Shown here piece after piece: positions 46,553 through 55,602 of a stretch of DNA of 64,000 bases. The translations under genes and the position numbers were made by a program. Source of the stretch: Spirulina subsalsa PCC 9445 (lineage in GTDB: Bacteria; Cyanobacteriota; Cyanobacteriia; Cyanobacteriales; Spirulinaceae); contig NZ_JH980292.1 of assembly GCF_000314005.1 (NCBI RefSeq), forward strand, positions 2,001,725 through 2,065,724, read 5' to 3'. The notes beneath the pieces were generated by a model. It had not been told where the DNA came from. It ran no database searches and saw only the letters and a list, made by a program, of their open reading frames with translations. The first letter of the stretch is position 1. Every line of letters starts with the position of its first letter.

Positions 46553-47767
46553 ATGAGTTTAAACTGGCTTACTCCCGCTAAACGCCTTAGCGCGCTTCCT
46601 ACTTACGTCTTTGCTCGTTTGGATGAACTAAAAGCCCATGCGAGAGAACAAGGGCTAGATTTGATTGATTTAGGCATGGGCAATCCCGACGGGTCCCCCC
46701 CTAGACCTGTGATTGAGGCGGCGATCGCAGCAATGGATAATCCAAAAAATCACGGATACCCCCCCTTTGAAGGAACAGCCAGTTTTCGTAAAGCCATTAC
46801 CGCCTGGTATTACCGCCAATATCAAGTCGAATTAGACCCAGATAGTGAAGCCCTCCCCCTCCTCGGTTCCAAAGAAGGCCTAACCCATCTTGCCCTGGCC
46901 TATGTAGATCCCGGCGACGTGGTAATTGTCCCCAGTCCCGCCTATCCCGCCCATTTTCGCGGCCCCCTCATTGCCCAAGGGGACGTTTATCAAGTAGACC
47001 TCAAAGCCGAACAAAACTGGGTGATGGATCTCAGTACCATTCCCGAAGATATTGCACGACGGGCGAAACTCCTCTATTTCAACTATCCCAACAACCCCAC
47101 CACCGCCACCGCCCCCCGGCACTTTTTTGAGGAAATTGTGGAGTTTGCCCAACACTATCAAATTCTGCTCGTTCACGATTTATGCTATGCCGAGTTAGCC
47201 TTTGATGGCTATGTTCCTACCAGTTTGTTACAAATCCCCGGCGGTAAAGACCTAGGGATTGAATTCCACACCCTCTCCAAAACCTACACGATGGCCGGGT
47301 GGCGGGTGGGTTTTGTGGTGGGGAATTCCCAAGTGATTCAAGGACTACGCACGCTCAAAACTAACTTAGATTACGGGATTTTCTCCGTTGTGCAAACGGC
47401 CGCCGAAACTGCCCTACAGTTGCCTGATGAGTATGTTCACCAAGCCCAAGATCGATACCGCACCCGCCGGGATTTTATGATTAAAGGTCTGGCGGAGTTA
47501 GGTTGGGAGGTTCCCCCCTCTCAAGCCACGATGTATTTATGGGTACCTTGTCCTATTGGCACCAACTCCACGGATTTCGCCCTTGATGTGTTACAAAAAA
47601 CCGGGGTAGTGGTGACTCCGGGGAGTGCCTTTGGGGAAGCGGGAGAGGGCTATGTGCGGGTGAGTTTGATTGCCGATTGCGATCGCCTCGGAGAAGCCCT
47701 GCGACGACTCAAACAAGCGGGAATCCGTTATCGTCCCGAGGAGGCCGTTGTTTCCTCCAACTCCTAG
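46553..47767 (+). CDS. Class I PLP-dependent aminotransferase
   Basis: 404 residues. The PLP lysine lies in HTLSKTYTMAGWRVGFVVG, with NYPNNPTTATA and the arginine near FGEAGEGYVRVSL. Fold type I aminotransferases of this group include aspartate, alanine and LL-diaminopimelate aminotransferases. Cyanobacterial orthologues are usually labelled aspartate aminotransferase; LL-DAP activity would link it to the lysine pathway (dapB) but is not shown. Confidence 0.88.
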   Translation: MSLNWLTPAKRLSALPTYVFARLDELKAHAREQGLDLIDLGMGNPDGSPPRPVIEAAIAAMDNPKNHGYPPFEGTASFRKAITAWYYRQYQVELDPDSEALPLLGSKEGLTHLALAYVDPGDVVIVPSPAYPAHFRGPLIAQGDVYQVDLKAEQNWVMDLSTIPEDIARRAKLLYFNYPNNPTTATAPRHFFEEIVEFAQHYQILLVHDLCYAELAFDGYVPTSLLQIPGGKDLGIEFHTLSKTYTMAGWRVGFVVGNSQVIQGLRTLKTNLDYGIFSVVQTAAETALQLPDEYVHQAQDRYRTRRDFMIKGLAELGWEVPPSQATMYLWVPCPIGTNSTDFALDVLQKTGVVVTPGSAFGEAGEGYVRVSLIADCDRLGEALRRLKQAGIRYRPEEAVVSSNS

Positions 47768-47829
47768 AAAAGGGGAAATTTTCAGGAAAATTAGGACTAA
47801 AGCCCCCAACAAAGCCTAAAATCACAACA

Positions 47830-47867
47830 GGGTGGATGGAATTAGACCCATTACGACCCATCCACCC
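47830..47867 (+). terminator. 10-bp stem after the aminotransferase gene
   Basis: GGGTGGATGG pairs perfectly with CCATCCACCC across 18 bases. No T-run follows, so termination is possible but uncertain. Confidence 0.45.
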
Positions 47868-47905
47868 TCAACCTTTCCCCATTTTGGCTATTAGAGAGGG
47901 ATTCC

Positions 47906-48289
47906 ATGTCTCTAGAGAACTTAAAACCCGCCAGCAAAGCCGACGCGATGGTTTATGTCCCCTATTTCCAAGGGCAAAAACGCCAACTTCTGCCCCTAGC
48001 GATTGGTTTATATCAACAAGGTTCCCTAGAAGGGGAACGGCAAATTGAAGGCAGCGATAATATCCCCTTTGTGGCGACTTGGTTTGTGTCTAAATTACCC
48101 TCAGAATTAACGCGCTGTCGTCTCCAGTTTGATGGCAACGCAGAATTAAGCTATGAGGTGGATTTACAAAATTCTGAGTTTGTGGATCATCTGATGGATG
48201 TGATTATGACCTACAAACGCACGAATCACACCGACTTTTCTCGGCAATTTTATCGAAAACTTCTACAAAAGGATGATGCTTCCTCTTGA
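47906..48289 (+). CDS. ebsA: Type IV pilus biogenesis protein EbsA (probable)
   Basis: 127 residues, soluble. The sequence with QLLPLAIGLYQQGSLEGE and NIPFVATWFVSKLPSELTRC resembles EbsA, needed for pilus assembly and biofilm self-suppression in Synechococcus elongatus. The DRTGG-domain gene follows, which I recall as a frequent neighbour. The identification rests on memory of the family. It stands far from pilN-Q, as usual for this gene. Confidence 0.6.
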   Translation: MSLENLKPASKADAMVYVPYFQGQKRQLLPLAIGLYQQGSLEGERQIEGSDNIPFVATWFVSKLPSELTRCRLQFDGNAELSYEVDLQNSEFVDHLMDVIMTYKRTNHTDFSRQFYRKLLQKDDASS

Positions 48290-48401
48290 CCTGCTAGATT
48301 ATAGTTCAGCGAGAGGACAACGGGCTGATTCTCCCCCCTAATCCATCCACGACCCCATAGAAACTGTCATTAACTGCTAACCAATTTATAGGAGTGAGGG
48401 T

Positions 48402-49466
48402 GTGCCAAAATCTAGATATCTCTTGGTTGGTTCCACAGAACCGTATAGTGGGAAGTCCGCCACCATTTTAGGACTCGCCCATCAACTTCGCGCCCAAGGC
48501 CTCTCCATTGGCTACGGAAAACCCCTGAGTCATGGCGGGGAGGAGATGAACGAGGCCGGGGAAGATGAGGATGTGCAGTTTATTCGCCAAATCCTTAATC
48601 TCACTGAACAACAAACCCAAGTCCCTTTACTGTTTTTAGATGAACCGACGGTCAAAAAAGGGCTGCACCACGAAGCGGGGAGTTATTATGTGGAACAACT
48701 TCAAAGCTCTTTAGCTCAAGTTGAGGGGGATTTAGTCCTCTTAGAAGGTTTAGGCACAATATCTGAAGGACGCTTATTTAATCTCTCACTCAAGGACATT
48801 GCCGCCCACAGCCAAGCGATGGTTCTGATTGTGGCGCGCTATCATTCTCTCTTGTTAGTGGATCAATTGCTGGACGCTCAAGATCAACTAGGCGATCGCC
48901 TCTTTGGAGTCGTGATCAATGATATCCCGCCCCAAGAGCAGGAAGCGGTGAAGCAACATTTACAACCGTTTCTGGAAAATCAGGGGATTCCTGTTTTAGG
49001 CATGATGCCCCGCAGTAGTTTGTTACGCAGTGTCAGTGTGCGAGAGTTAACGAAACAGTTGGGGGCGAAAGTTCTTTGTCGGTCGGACCGGTTAGATTTA
49101 ATGGTGGAACGTCTGACCATTGGGGCGATGAATGTTAACTCGGCACTGGAGTATTTCCGCAAGGGTGAGAATATGGCCGTGGTGACAGGAGGCGATCGCA
49201 GTGAACTACAAATGGCCGCTCTGGAAACTTCAACCAACTGCCTCATTTTAACCGGACACACGCCCCCTCAAGATTTTATTATTAACCGGGCGGAGGACTT
49301 GGAAATTCCCATTTTGTCGGTGGATCTCGATACCCTAAGCACCGTGGAAATTGTCGATCGAACCTTTGGCCAAGTCCGTCTCCAAGAGTCAATCAAAGTC
49401 CATTGCATTCGCGAACTGATGGCGGAATATTTCGACCTTCCGCGCTTCATGCAGCTGCTTCAATAG
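48402..49466 (+). CDS. BioD-like NTPase with DRTGG domain (phosphotransacetylase-family N-terminal type)
   Basis: 354 residues with a GTG start at 48402. The N-terminal domain has a P-loop-like [16 protein letters not shown] and the segment [11 protein letters not shown], as in dethiobiotin synthetase-like folds. The C-terminal domain carries the DRTGG pattern (about 215-330) with [14 protein letters not shown]. This pair occurs at the front of phosphotransacetylases but here without the catalytic Pta domain. A regulatory or pilus-related role is possible because it follows ebsA. Confidence 0.78.
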   Translation: MPKSRYLLVGSTEPYSGKSATILGLAHQLRAQGLSIGYGKPLSHGGEEMNEAGEDEDVQFIRQILNLTEQQTQVPLLFLDEPTVKKGLHHEAGSYYVEQLQSSLAQVEGDLVLLEGLGTISEGRLFNLSLKDIAAHSQAMVLIVARYHSLLLVDQLLDAQDQLGDRLFGVVINDIPPQEQEAVKQHLQPFLENQGIPVLGMMPRSSLLRSVSVRELTKQLGAKVLCRSDRLDLMVERLTIGAMNVNSALEYFRKGENMAVVTGGDRSELQMAALETSTNCLILTGHTPPQDFIINRAEDLEIPILSVDLDTLSTVEIVDRTFGQVRLQESIKVHCIRELMAEYFDLPRFMQLLQ

Positions 49467-49497
49467 AACGTTTAGCCTCTCGCCAAGAAGGGTTTTT

Positions 49498-50061
49498 TCA
49501 GTAAACCCTAATTCGTCTCGGTTGTCCAGTGGAGGTAAACCCCCAAATGGCTCTCTTGTGTTCAGGGCCATAACTGAGATGGATGGGACGAGTCACCTCG
49601 TAAAAATACAAGGAATCAAAGGGGAGTTGAGCGTCTAAAATCCACTGCATCACCTGATCACTTCCCACCCCTACCACCCGAAAATCACAGGCGGCTCCGA
49701 GGCGATCGCAAAAATAATTCCCCTTGCGATTGCGTTCGTGCGCCATGTGTTGATCCCGACTGGGATCAATACGACCGTTTTTAACCCCAGTTTGGGGGTC
49801 TTTTTGGTTGAGATAACGCTTTAAATCCGGTGAACAGAACCCATAGGTGAGTTGCAGGCGATCGCGTCCAAAATGCCGGGTAATGGGATCCAGTAAGTAG
49901 TAATTCAAATCCTTTAAGGCCTGCAAGGACTCCTCTGCTTGGGGAAAAGGATTAATCTGAGCCGCATATTTTTGATAAGTTTGGCTACAAGTGCAGAAAT
50001 CCCCCAAGGTGAAAAATTCCCCCAAGGGTGTAGAACTATCAAAAGACCCCGATTGCACCAT
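49498..50061 (-). CDS. M15-peptidase-fold-like protein
   Basis: 187 residues, no signal peptide. The middle has LTYGFCSPDL and DQHMAHE, then a GAACDF segment that echoes the S..H...G.A.DF layout of M15/VanY-type peptidases. The spacing is altered and cysteines are frequent (CTCSQ, NYFCDR). It may be a peptidase-fold protein with another activity. The family is seen in genomes of cyanobacteria and phages, from memory. Its upstream gap holds a MITE-like element. Confidence 0.45.
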   Translation of the reverse strand: MVQSGSFDSSTPLGEFFTLGDFCTCSQTYQKYAAQINPFPQAEESLQALKDLNYYLLDPITRHFGRDRLQLTYGFCSPDLKRYLNQKDPQTGVKNGRIDPSRDQHMAHERNRKGNYFCDRLGAACDFRVVGVGSDQVMQWILDAQLPFDSLYFYEVTRPIHLSYGPEHKRAIWGFTSTGQPRRIRVY

Positions 50062-50157
50062 GACTAATGTTCTCCCCCCTCTTCCGCATTTTGGCGGATC
50101 GTTCTCCGTATTTTTGCGGATACAACTCCCGGTTTAAAATCGGGCAAATTTGACCAA

Positions 50158-50326
50158 AAATCTTGACAAGAGAAAAAAAAGGCGGATTTTGGCGACGAAA
50201 GCACACAAGGAACCCCCAGATCAGAAAGAGAACCGACGACTTGCCGTGTTTCGTCTCGGTTCTCTTTACTGGTTCGCTCCTCACACTTATACAAGATAAC
50301 CAATCTCCCCCAGTTTGTCAAGATTT
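50158..50326. mobile_element. MITE-like element with 12-bp terminal inverted repeats
   Basis: AAATCTTGACAA (50158-50169) is the exact reverse complement of TTGTCAAGATTT (50315-50326). The 169-bp interval also contains a perfect internal 12-bp inverted repeat, AAAGAGAACCGA (50225-50236) with TCGGTTCTCTTT (50256-50267). There is no coding frame. The terminal sequence shares AATCTTGACAAG with the repeats at 25451 and 44861. Confidence 0.5.
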
Positions 50327-50359
50327 CCGTAATATCCCCGTGAACAGGGAATTTTAAAG

Positions 50360-50409
50360 AGGGTTTGCTGAACAATATCAGGTGCTAGACCCAACAGGGG
50401 AACAGATCC
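50360..50409 (+). repeat. Dispersed repeat AGGGTTTGCTGAACAA
   Basis: It aligns with 8146-8194 over about 45 bases, from GGGTTTGYTGAA to GGGAACAG. It sits just upstream of the tspO stop on the opposite side. Confidence 0.5.
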
Positions 50410-50471
50410 TCCAAAACTGGCACAAGTGCCTATTCCCGACACCTGACACCCGATTCCCAATGCTAGAAAAT

Positions 50472-50936
50472 TTAAGCATTATTGGGATTCAAGCGAATCA
50501 TTTCCCAAGTGACATAAGTCCCGATGGGACTCCAAAGCAAATAGGGAACGAGGAGGAGGGTGGCGGTAGGATTAACTGGGAAAACCAACAGGGCGAGAAT
50601 GGCACCGAAGAGGGTACCAGTGGCACCAATAAGAGTTCCGGTCAGTAAACTTTTCCAATTACACATTAAGGGGGTGTAACTCATGATCGTCACTTCAACG
50701 AGTAAATATCCCCCCATCAACGGCCAAGATTGGGCCGTTTCCCACACCAGATAAGCAGACCACACCCCAAAAATCACAATAGTTGTCCAAATTAGGGGAA
50801 TCGCCCACTCAAAGGTCAACCAGGGGGGGCGACGGAGACGGTTAAACCAGCGCCGCCCTTCTGGGGTGGTGAGGTTGCTAATTTGCACCACGACGAGGGC
50901 AATCAGTCCGATAATTAGCCAACTGGGAATAGGCAT
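50472..50936 (-). CDS. tspO: TspO/MBR family membrane protein
   Basis: 154 residues with five predicted helices. The Trp-rich family pattern appears in RRPPWLTFEWAIPLIWT and WSAYLVWE. TspO proteins bind porphyrins and cholesterol-like ligands and respond to light or stress in cyanobacteria. It is followed on the same strand by no close gene; the DUF4332 gene lies six bases upstream, so they likely share a transcript. Confidence 0.85.
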   Translation of the reverse strand: MPIPSWLIIGLIALVVVQISNLTTPEGRRWFNRLRRPPWLTFEWAIPLIWTTIVIFGVWSAYLVWETAQSWPLMGGYLLVEVTIMSYTPLMCNWKSLLTGTLIGATGTLFGAILALLVFPVNPTATLLLVPYLLWSPIGTYVTWEMIRLNPNNA

Positions 50937-50942
50937 AGACCA

Positions 50943-51377
50943 TCACGATTGCAGAACTTGGGCTTCTCTCACCCATTTTTGCACTTCTTGGACGGGGGGA
51001 CATAAATCTCGCCGTTGGAGGGTAGAGACTTGCATCCGGAGGATTTGACGGTGTAAACGGTGAACGGGGGTGTGGGCGAGTTGACTGACGGAGGCAATGC
51101 CGGAATGTAGGAGGATGCCACAATATTCACATCCGACACTGGGTAAGCGGGATAAATCCGCCATAGCCACCCATTTTTTCACCTGTTGGAGGGGCAAATG
51201 GAGTTGAGTGGCGATCGCATTACATTGTTCAGGAGTGGTTCCCTCATTCAGGAGGGCGGCGGTTGTCTCTAAGCCCAGAGACTGGAATTGACGGTGTAAT
51301 TCTGCGTTTAAACCGGGCAGTTGTTCGAGATCCCAACTACAGGCTTGGATGGTGACTCGATTGGAAGCAGCAGGCAT
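50943..51377 (-). CDS. DUF4332 protein (helix-hairpin-helix-like repeats)
   Basis: 144 residues. Repeated helical units (LPGLNAELHRQFQSLGLET, LQQVKKWVAMADLSRLPSVG) resemble the DUF4332 double helix-hairpin-helix fold. Such folds often bind DNA or nucleic acid. One GCEYCG pair may bind metal. It ends six bases before tspO and starts 24 bases after the next upstream gene. Confidence 0.72.
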   Translation of the reverse strand: MPAASNRVTIQACSWDLEQLPGLNAELHRQFQSLGLETTAALLNEGTTPEQCNAIATQLHLPLQQVKKWVAMADLSRLPSVGCEYCGILLHSGIASVSQLAHTPVHRLHRQILRMQVSTLQRRDLCPPVQEVQKWVREAQVLQS

Positions 51378-51401
51378 AAGGTTCCCTCAAGGAATATCCC
51401 A

Positions 51402-52025
51402 TTATTGGGGCAGGATGGTTAAATCCAAAATGGGCTGATGGGTTAAGCATAACCAATGACAGACGAAAAGATCCGGTTTTTGGATATTTAGGGAGGCGAT
51501 CGCGCATTCTGTGGGGAAGGGGAAAAGCCGATCAAAGACAATCCCTGACCCGTTAAAGGCGAATTGGAGGGTATAAACAGCCGGGGGAGCGTTCAAGTGG
51601 TGTAACAGTTCGTAGGCGAGATGATAGAGGGGTTGACGTTGATCATCGGGGAGATCCACAGGCTGCACATAACCCTCATTTTCCCGTCCGATCACTTCCC
51701 CATAGAGGGGGCCTTTAATGGTCCAGACAATGGGCAGCCAATAATCGCCCTTGCCTGTTTCATAGTCCAGTTCCGTTTCCACCCATTGCTGTTGTTCCGC
51801 TAAGTCCTGACAGGCGAGAAAAATACTGGGGGAGGGGAGGGGTAATTCTGGGGGAATGTGTAGGGTGAGGGGACAGTAGACTGCATCCAGATCCATGTCC
51901 AGATCCTCGGGGGTAATCAGGGTAATTTCTGCCTCGGGTTCTAGGGAGGCGATCGCTTCTTTTAACGCCAAAGCATGGGGCAAGGGGGGAGCAACTTGAT
52001 CACAAACAATCAACACTGGCGGCAT
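51402..52025 (-). CDS. Conserved hypothetical protein
   Basis: 207 residues, no membrane helix. The first half (VLIVCDQVAPPLPHALALKEAI) resembles a nucleotide-binding or flavodoxin-like beta-alpha start but lacks a P-loop. I recognise no family. It heads a probable three-gene set with DUF4332 and tspO. Confidence 0.5.
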   Translation of the reverse strand: MPPVLIVCDQVAPPLPHALALKEAIASLEPEAEITLITPEDLDMDLDAVYCPLTLHIPPELPLPSPSIFLACQDLAEQQQWVETELDYETGKGDYWLPIVWTIKGPLYGEVIGRENEGYVQPVDLPDDQRQPLYHLAYELLHHLNAPPAVYTLQFAFNGSGIVFDRLFPFPTECAIASLNIQKPDLFVCHWLCLTHQPILDLTILPQ

Positions 52026-52086
52026 AAAAACACCTAAAAAGAGGGGCTGAATTTTGCCCCTTTAAAATACCATGCTGTCCACCCGC

Positions 52087-52662
52087 TTACATGGTGCCGA
52101 AACTGGGAATCGGACCGGGTAAACGACGGGAAAAACTGGGCAAATCCACCTTAGAGGTGTTGCGACGAGTTTTCACCGCTAACCGATAGCTAACACTTTG
52201 TAACTCAACGTGAAGTTGTCGATTTTCCCGTTGTAGACGTTCGATTTTCTCCCGCACAGGCTCCATCCGTTCCGCAAATTTGCGACGGTAAATTTGGGGC
52301 ATTTCTTGCAGGGCTTGTTCTAACATCCGACTGCGATCGGTTAATTCCTGCACAGACTGGCGGAGTTGATAAATTTCTTGATCCCGTACTGCAATCTGCT
52401 GTTGATAGAACGTGACTTGTTGTTCTACTTCTTGCAGTTGTTCCCGCAACATCCGCATTTCTGCCTTGTGACGCTCAGAAACTTCGGGCTGGGGCATAAA
52501 GTTAGTGTTGCCTTTGACCAGTCGGAAGAGTTCTTGGGATAACTGCTGAACCAGTTGGTCGCGGAGTTGAAGTTCTTCTCGAAGGCGAGAGACTTCACTT
52601 CTTAGGCTATTGACATTGAGATTTTCTGTAATATTCACGGTTGCTTTCTGCTCCGATCTCAA
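52087..52662 (-). CDS. Coiled-coil protein
   Basis: 191 residues. Two long coiled coils (about 15-50 and 65-150) are separated by a short spacer (VKGNTNFMPQPEV), and a basic tail RLAVKTRRNTSKV ends in a Pro/Ser region. It is a cyanobacterial type of coiled-coil-rich protein, possibly structural. No cofactor motif is visible. The upstream gap carries a G-rich repeat. Confidence 0.55.
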   Translation of the reverse strand: MRSEQKATVNITENLNVNSLRSEVSRLREELQLRDQLVQQLSQELFRLVKGNTNFMPQPEVSERHKAEMRMLREQLQEVEQQVTFYQQQIAVRDQEIYQLRQSVQELTDRSRMLEQALQEMPQIYRRKFAERMEPVREKIERLQRENRQLHVELQSVSYRLAVKTRRNTSKVDLPSFSRRLPGPIPSFGTM

Positions 52663-52741
52663 AGATGTGTAGGCAAGGTGTGGGAGGGGATTGTACCGCT
52701 CATTTTAATGTCTTTTCACCTATTTTGCATCAAAAAATGCA

Positions 52742-52822
52742 GCAATAGGGAACGGGGGGCAGGGGAGCAGGGGGGCAGGGGGGCAGGGGGAGATGTATAT
52801 TCCCTATTCCCTATTCCCTCCC
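52742..52822 (+). repeat. G-rich composite element running into a coding end
   Basis: GGAACGGGGGGCAGGGGAGC leads to heptamers (TTCCCTA) that overlap the last codons of the GT2 gene: its final residues EGGNRE are encoded by GGGAATA-type units. The repeat has therefore supplied the end of that protein. Confidence 0.65.
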
Positions 52823-53772
52823 TCAATTCGATCCATCACAATATAAGCAGGGCGCTTGCGCACTTCATCAAAGACGCGCCATAGATACTCCCCAATGACC
52901 CCTAAAAAGATAAACTGAAAGCCACCAATAATCAGCAGAACAATCATTAAAGCAGACCAACCCTGTAGAGTAATTTGTAGCGTTAAACGCTGAACAATGA
53001 CTAGAATTCCATAGAAAAACCCTGTTGTTGCTAAAATAAGTCCTAAAGCTGTACAAGCGCGAATGGGGAGATAGGAGAACTGAGTAATTACACTAACCGC
53101 TAACTCTACTTTTTTCCAAAAACTCCAGCCTGACTTGCCAATTTTGCGCTTTTGACGGTCATAAAATATCTGGGTTTGGCGGAAACCACTCCAGAGGATT
53201 TGTCCACTAATATGGGAGTTTTTTTCCTGCATGGAAAGTAATACATTGGCAACGGGACGATTAATCATAAACATATCGGCCCCTGTTTTAGGCCACTCTG
53301 ACCAAATTTTGTTCATTAAACGGTGGAACATTTGGGAAAAAAGCCGATCTAAAAAATGATCCGCTCTGGTACGACGAACCGCCCAAACTACATCATAGTT
53401 AGCTTGAATAATATTAAAAAACTGGCTAATTAATTGGGGTGGTTCTTGTAAGTCTTGAGCTAAAAATGTGATATAATCTCCTTGAGCGTATTGGATGCCT
53501 GCAAGGATGGCAAGATAAGATTTAAAGTTGCGAGCTAACCGAATTGCTTGGAAGGAAAAATGCTCAGGCTTTAGGTTTTGAACGAGTTTAAAGGTGTTGT
53601 CTTTAGAGCCATCATCGACAAAGACAATTTCGGTTTTAAACTGCTCTTGATTCTCTTGGGCGAGGGTTTCTAAACCTGCAATGAGGGGAGAAAAAAGTTT
53701 TTCAGCGTAATAAAGGGGAACAATTATAGAAACAGTGGGCAATATTGAGGAGGTAGCGAGGTTTATATTCAT
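52804..53772 (-). CDS. GT2 family glycosyltransferase with C-terminal membrane helices
   Basis: 322 residues. The GT-A domain has VSIIVPLYYAE, VFVDDGSKDNT and the catalytic-region LAQDLQEPP. Two C-terminal helices (about 230-255 and 265-290) give the DPMS/GtrB topology, so it likely makes a polyprenyl-phosphate sugar. It is adjacent to fdtA- and degT-like genes on the same strand. Its last seven residues come from a heptamer repeat. Transfer of an amino sugar to a lipid carrier is a reasonable inference. Confidence 0.85.
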   Translation of the reverse strand: MNINLATSSILPTVSIIVPLYYAEKLFSPLIAGLETLAQENQEQFKTEIVFVDDGSKDNTFKLVQNLKPEHFSFQAIRLARNFKSYLAILAGIQYAQGDYITFLAQDLQEPPQLISQFFNIIQANYDVVWAVRRTRADHFLDRLFSQMFHRLMNKIWSEWPKTGADMFMINRPVANVLLSMQEKNSHISGQILWSGFRQTQIFYDRQKRKIGKSGWSFWKKVELAVSVITQFSYLPIRACTALGLILATTGFFYGILVIVQRLTLQITLQGWSALMIVLLIIGGFQFIFLGVIGEYLWRVFDEVRKRPAYIVMDRIEGGNRE

Positions 53773-53824
53773 TAGCCAATACAGTATCTACAAAACTTTG
53801 TATCTTGTTTATTAATGCTATAGA

Positions 53825-54286
53825 TTAAGCTACAATTTTTAAAAAATCATCAAAATTGCGAATATAATCGGCTTCGGAGTAGGGATGAGAGGCTAAGACA
53901 ACGAGGGCGGAATTATTACGGTGTACTAAGTCTCCCCAGAGTAAGGGTTTTTGATAAAGTCCAACGGTGGGATCGTTTAGAACAAAGATTTTCTGCTCAT
54001 AACCATCGGTTAATAAAACCTCGACTTCTCCAGATACACAAACTAATAGTTGATGGTGTTGATGATGGGCGTGTCCGCCTCGTTGTTGACCGTTAGGACA
54101 ACCATAAACCCAGTAGGTTCTAGCAATGGGAAAAGGACAGGTTTGATTACCTTCAGCCACGGCTAAATAACCTTGTTCTGGGGTGCCAAAATGAGGAAAA
54201 CGGAGGATTAAGTCGTCATGGAGGGGGGAGGGATTACGCGCTGTAAAAGGTGCGGATTTGTTCAATAATGTAAGTCTGTTGTTCAT
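53825..54286 (-). CDS. Cupin-fold sugar 3,4-ketoisomerase family (FdtA/QdtA/WxcM-like)
   Basis: 153 residues, cupin barrel. The metal-binding region includes RGGHAHHQHHQLLVC, and WGDLVHRNNSALVVLASHPYSEADYIR matches the end of FdtA-type enzymes. They isomerise dTDP-4-keto-6-deoxyglucose to the 3-keto sugar for the next aminotransferase. It overlaps the degT-like gene by 53 bases, unusually long, so the true start may be further downstream. It works with the DegT-like enzyme in making a 3-amino-3,6-dideoxyhexose. Confidence 0.82.
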   Translation of the reverse strand: MNNRLTLLNKSAPFTARNPSPLHDDLILRFPHFGTPEQGYLAVAEGNQTCPFPIARTYWVYGCPNGQQRGGHAHHQHHQLLVCVSGEVEVLLTDGYEQKIFVLNDPTVGLYQKPLLWGDLVHRNNSALVVLASHPYSEADYIRNFDDFLKIVA

Positions 54287-55337
54287 GGGTTAAACCGGGA
54301 TAAAGGGGTAAACTTAGTTCTTGTTGGGCGATTTGTTCGGTTAGAGGGAGATGGACGTTTGCCCAGGGGTAATCACGATAACAGGGTTGTTGGTGGGGGG
54401 GAATGGGATAATGGATGAGGGTTCCTACTCCTTGGTGGGTGAGAAATTGTTGCAGGCGATCGCGCTCCGGGACTAAAAGCGGGAAAATATGATAAACACT
54501 GTCTGGATTGTAGGCGAGAACCTGTAAGGGTAAATCCTGCAAATTCTCAATATAATACTGTGCCTGTCGTCGTCTCTCTTCGTTTCGTTGTTCCAATTGC
54601 TGCAAACGGCAGCTTAAAATCGCCGCCTGTAGTTCATCTAAACGACTGTTCCCTCCCTCAATCTCGTTATGATACTTACGGGGTGATCCATAATTCCGCA
54701 AAAGTTGCACGGTTTCCGCAATCTTGGGGTTAGATGTAGTCACAGCGCCCCCATCTCCCAAACAGCCAAGGTTTTTGGTGGGGAAAAAACTAAAACCACT
54801 GGCATCTCCCCAACTCCCTACTCGTCTCCCTTCCACTGTGGCCCCATGACTTTGGGCGCAGTCATCGAATAAGAGTAAACCATAGGAGCGAGCAATTTTT
54901 GTTAGTTCTGCCATGTCTGCGGGCGCGCCGTAGAGGTGAACGGCGAGGATGGCTTTAGTTTGGTCATTTAGGGCGTTTAAAACCTGTTCTGGGTCAATAT
55001 TGAGGGTATCTAGACGGGGTTCGACTAAAACGGGGGTAGCACCGAGGGCGGTAATGGCGAGGAGGGTGGCGATGTAGGTATTAGCGGGAACAATAATGCG
55101 ATCGCCTTCTCCAATTCCTGCCGCCCGTAACATCATTTCTAGGGCTTCTAAGCCATTCCCCACCCCCACACAATACTCAGCTTGACAATAGCCCGCAAAG
55201 GCCTGTTCAAAGGCTGTTACTTGGGGGCCGAGGATATACCACCCCGATTGAATCACTTCGGCAGTAATGGCCAGCAGTTGGTCATGATCTTGATAGGAGT
55301 GAGTGAGGTCAAGATAGGGAATTGAAGGGTTCATCAT
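54234..55337 (-). CDS. DegT/DnrJ/EryC1/StrS sugar aminotransferase
   Basis: 367 residues. The PLP lysine lies in SFFPTKNLGCLGDGGAVTT, and the family start YLDLTHSYQDHDQLL is present. These enzymes aminate keto-sugar nucleotides; with an FdtA-like partner the product is probably a dTDP-3-amino sugar (FdtB/QdtB type). Gene order degT-fdtA-GT2 supports surface polysaccharide synthesis. The 5' flank holds a heptamer element. Confidence 0.88.
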   Translation of the reverse strand: MMNPSIPYLDLTHSYQDHDQLLAITAEVIQSGWYILGPQVTAFEQAFAGYCQAEYCVGVGNGLEALEMMLRAAGIGEGDRIIVPANTYIATLLAITALGATPVLVEPRLDTLNIDPEQVLNALNDQTKAILAVHLYGAPADMAELTKIARSYGLLLFDDCAQSHGATVEGRRVGSWGDASGFSFFPTKNLGCLGDGGAVTTSNPKIAETVQLLRNYGSPRKYHNEIEGGNSRLDELQAAILSCRLQQLEQRNEERRRQAQYYIENLQDLPLQVLAYNPDSVYHIFPLLVPERDRLQQFLTHQGVGTLIHYPIPPHQQPCYRDYPWANVHLPLTEQIAQQELSLPLYPGLTHEQQTYIIEQIRTFYSA

Positions 55338-55379
55338 TCAGTCGTTGAGCCATTGCAACCAAAAGATTCAGCCTATCAT

Positions 55380-55527
55380 AGGACTTGTTGAAAAAGTCCG
55401 GGAGTTGGGAGTCAGGAATCGGGAGTCGGGAGTCGGGAATCGGGAGTCGGGAATAAGTCTTAATTCCTCGTCTCCCCCTCTCCCTCTCTCCCCCTCTCCC
55501 CTGCTCCCCTCCCCCGTTCCCTAATCC
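55380..55527 (-). repeat. Composite heptamer element with hairpin end
   Basis: AGGACTTGTTGAAAAAGTCC (a small hairpin) is followed by about eight heptamers (GGGAGTC, GGGAATC), the core ATAAGTCTTAATTCC and C-rich 8-mers (CTCCCCCT). It lies between the degT-like gene and dnaX, which are divergent. Confidence 0.7.
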
Positions 55528-55602
55528 TTAGTACAGAAAGCCTAATTAAAATCCAAACGAGTCTACAATGTAAGATAGAGAATCTGTTGCTATTGTTGCC
55601 CC

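Noticed and set aside
49389-49571. Short frame at the end of the DRTGG gene
   Set aside because: Antisense to a clear coding end; no independent support.
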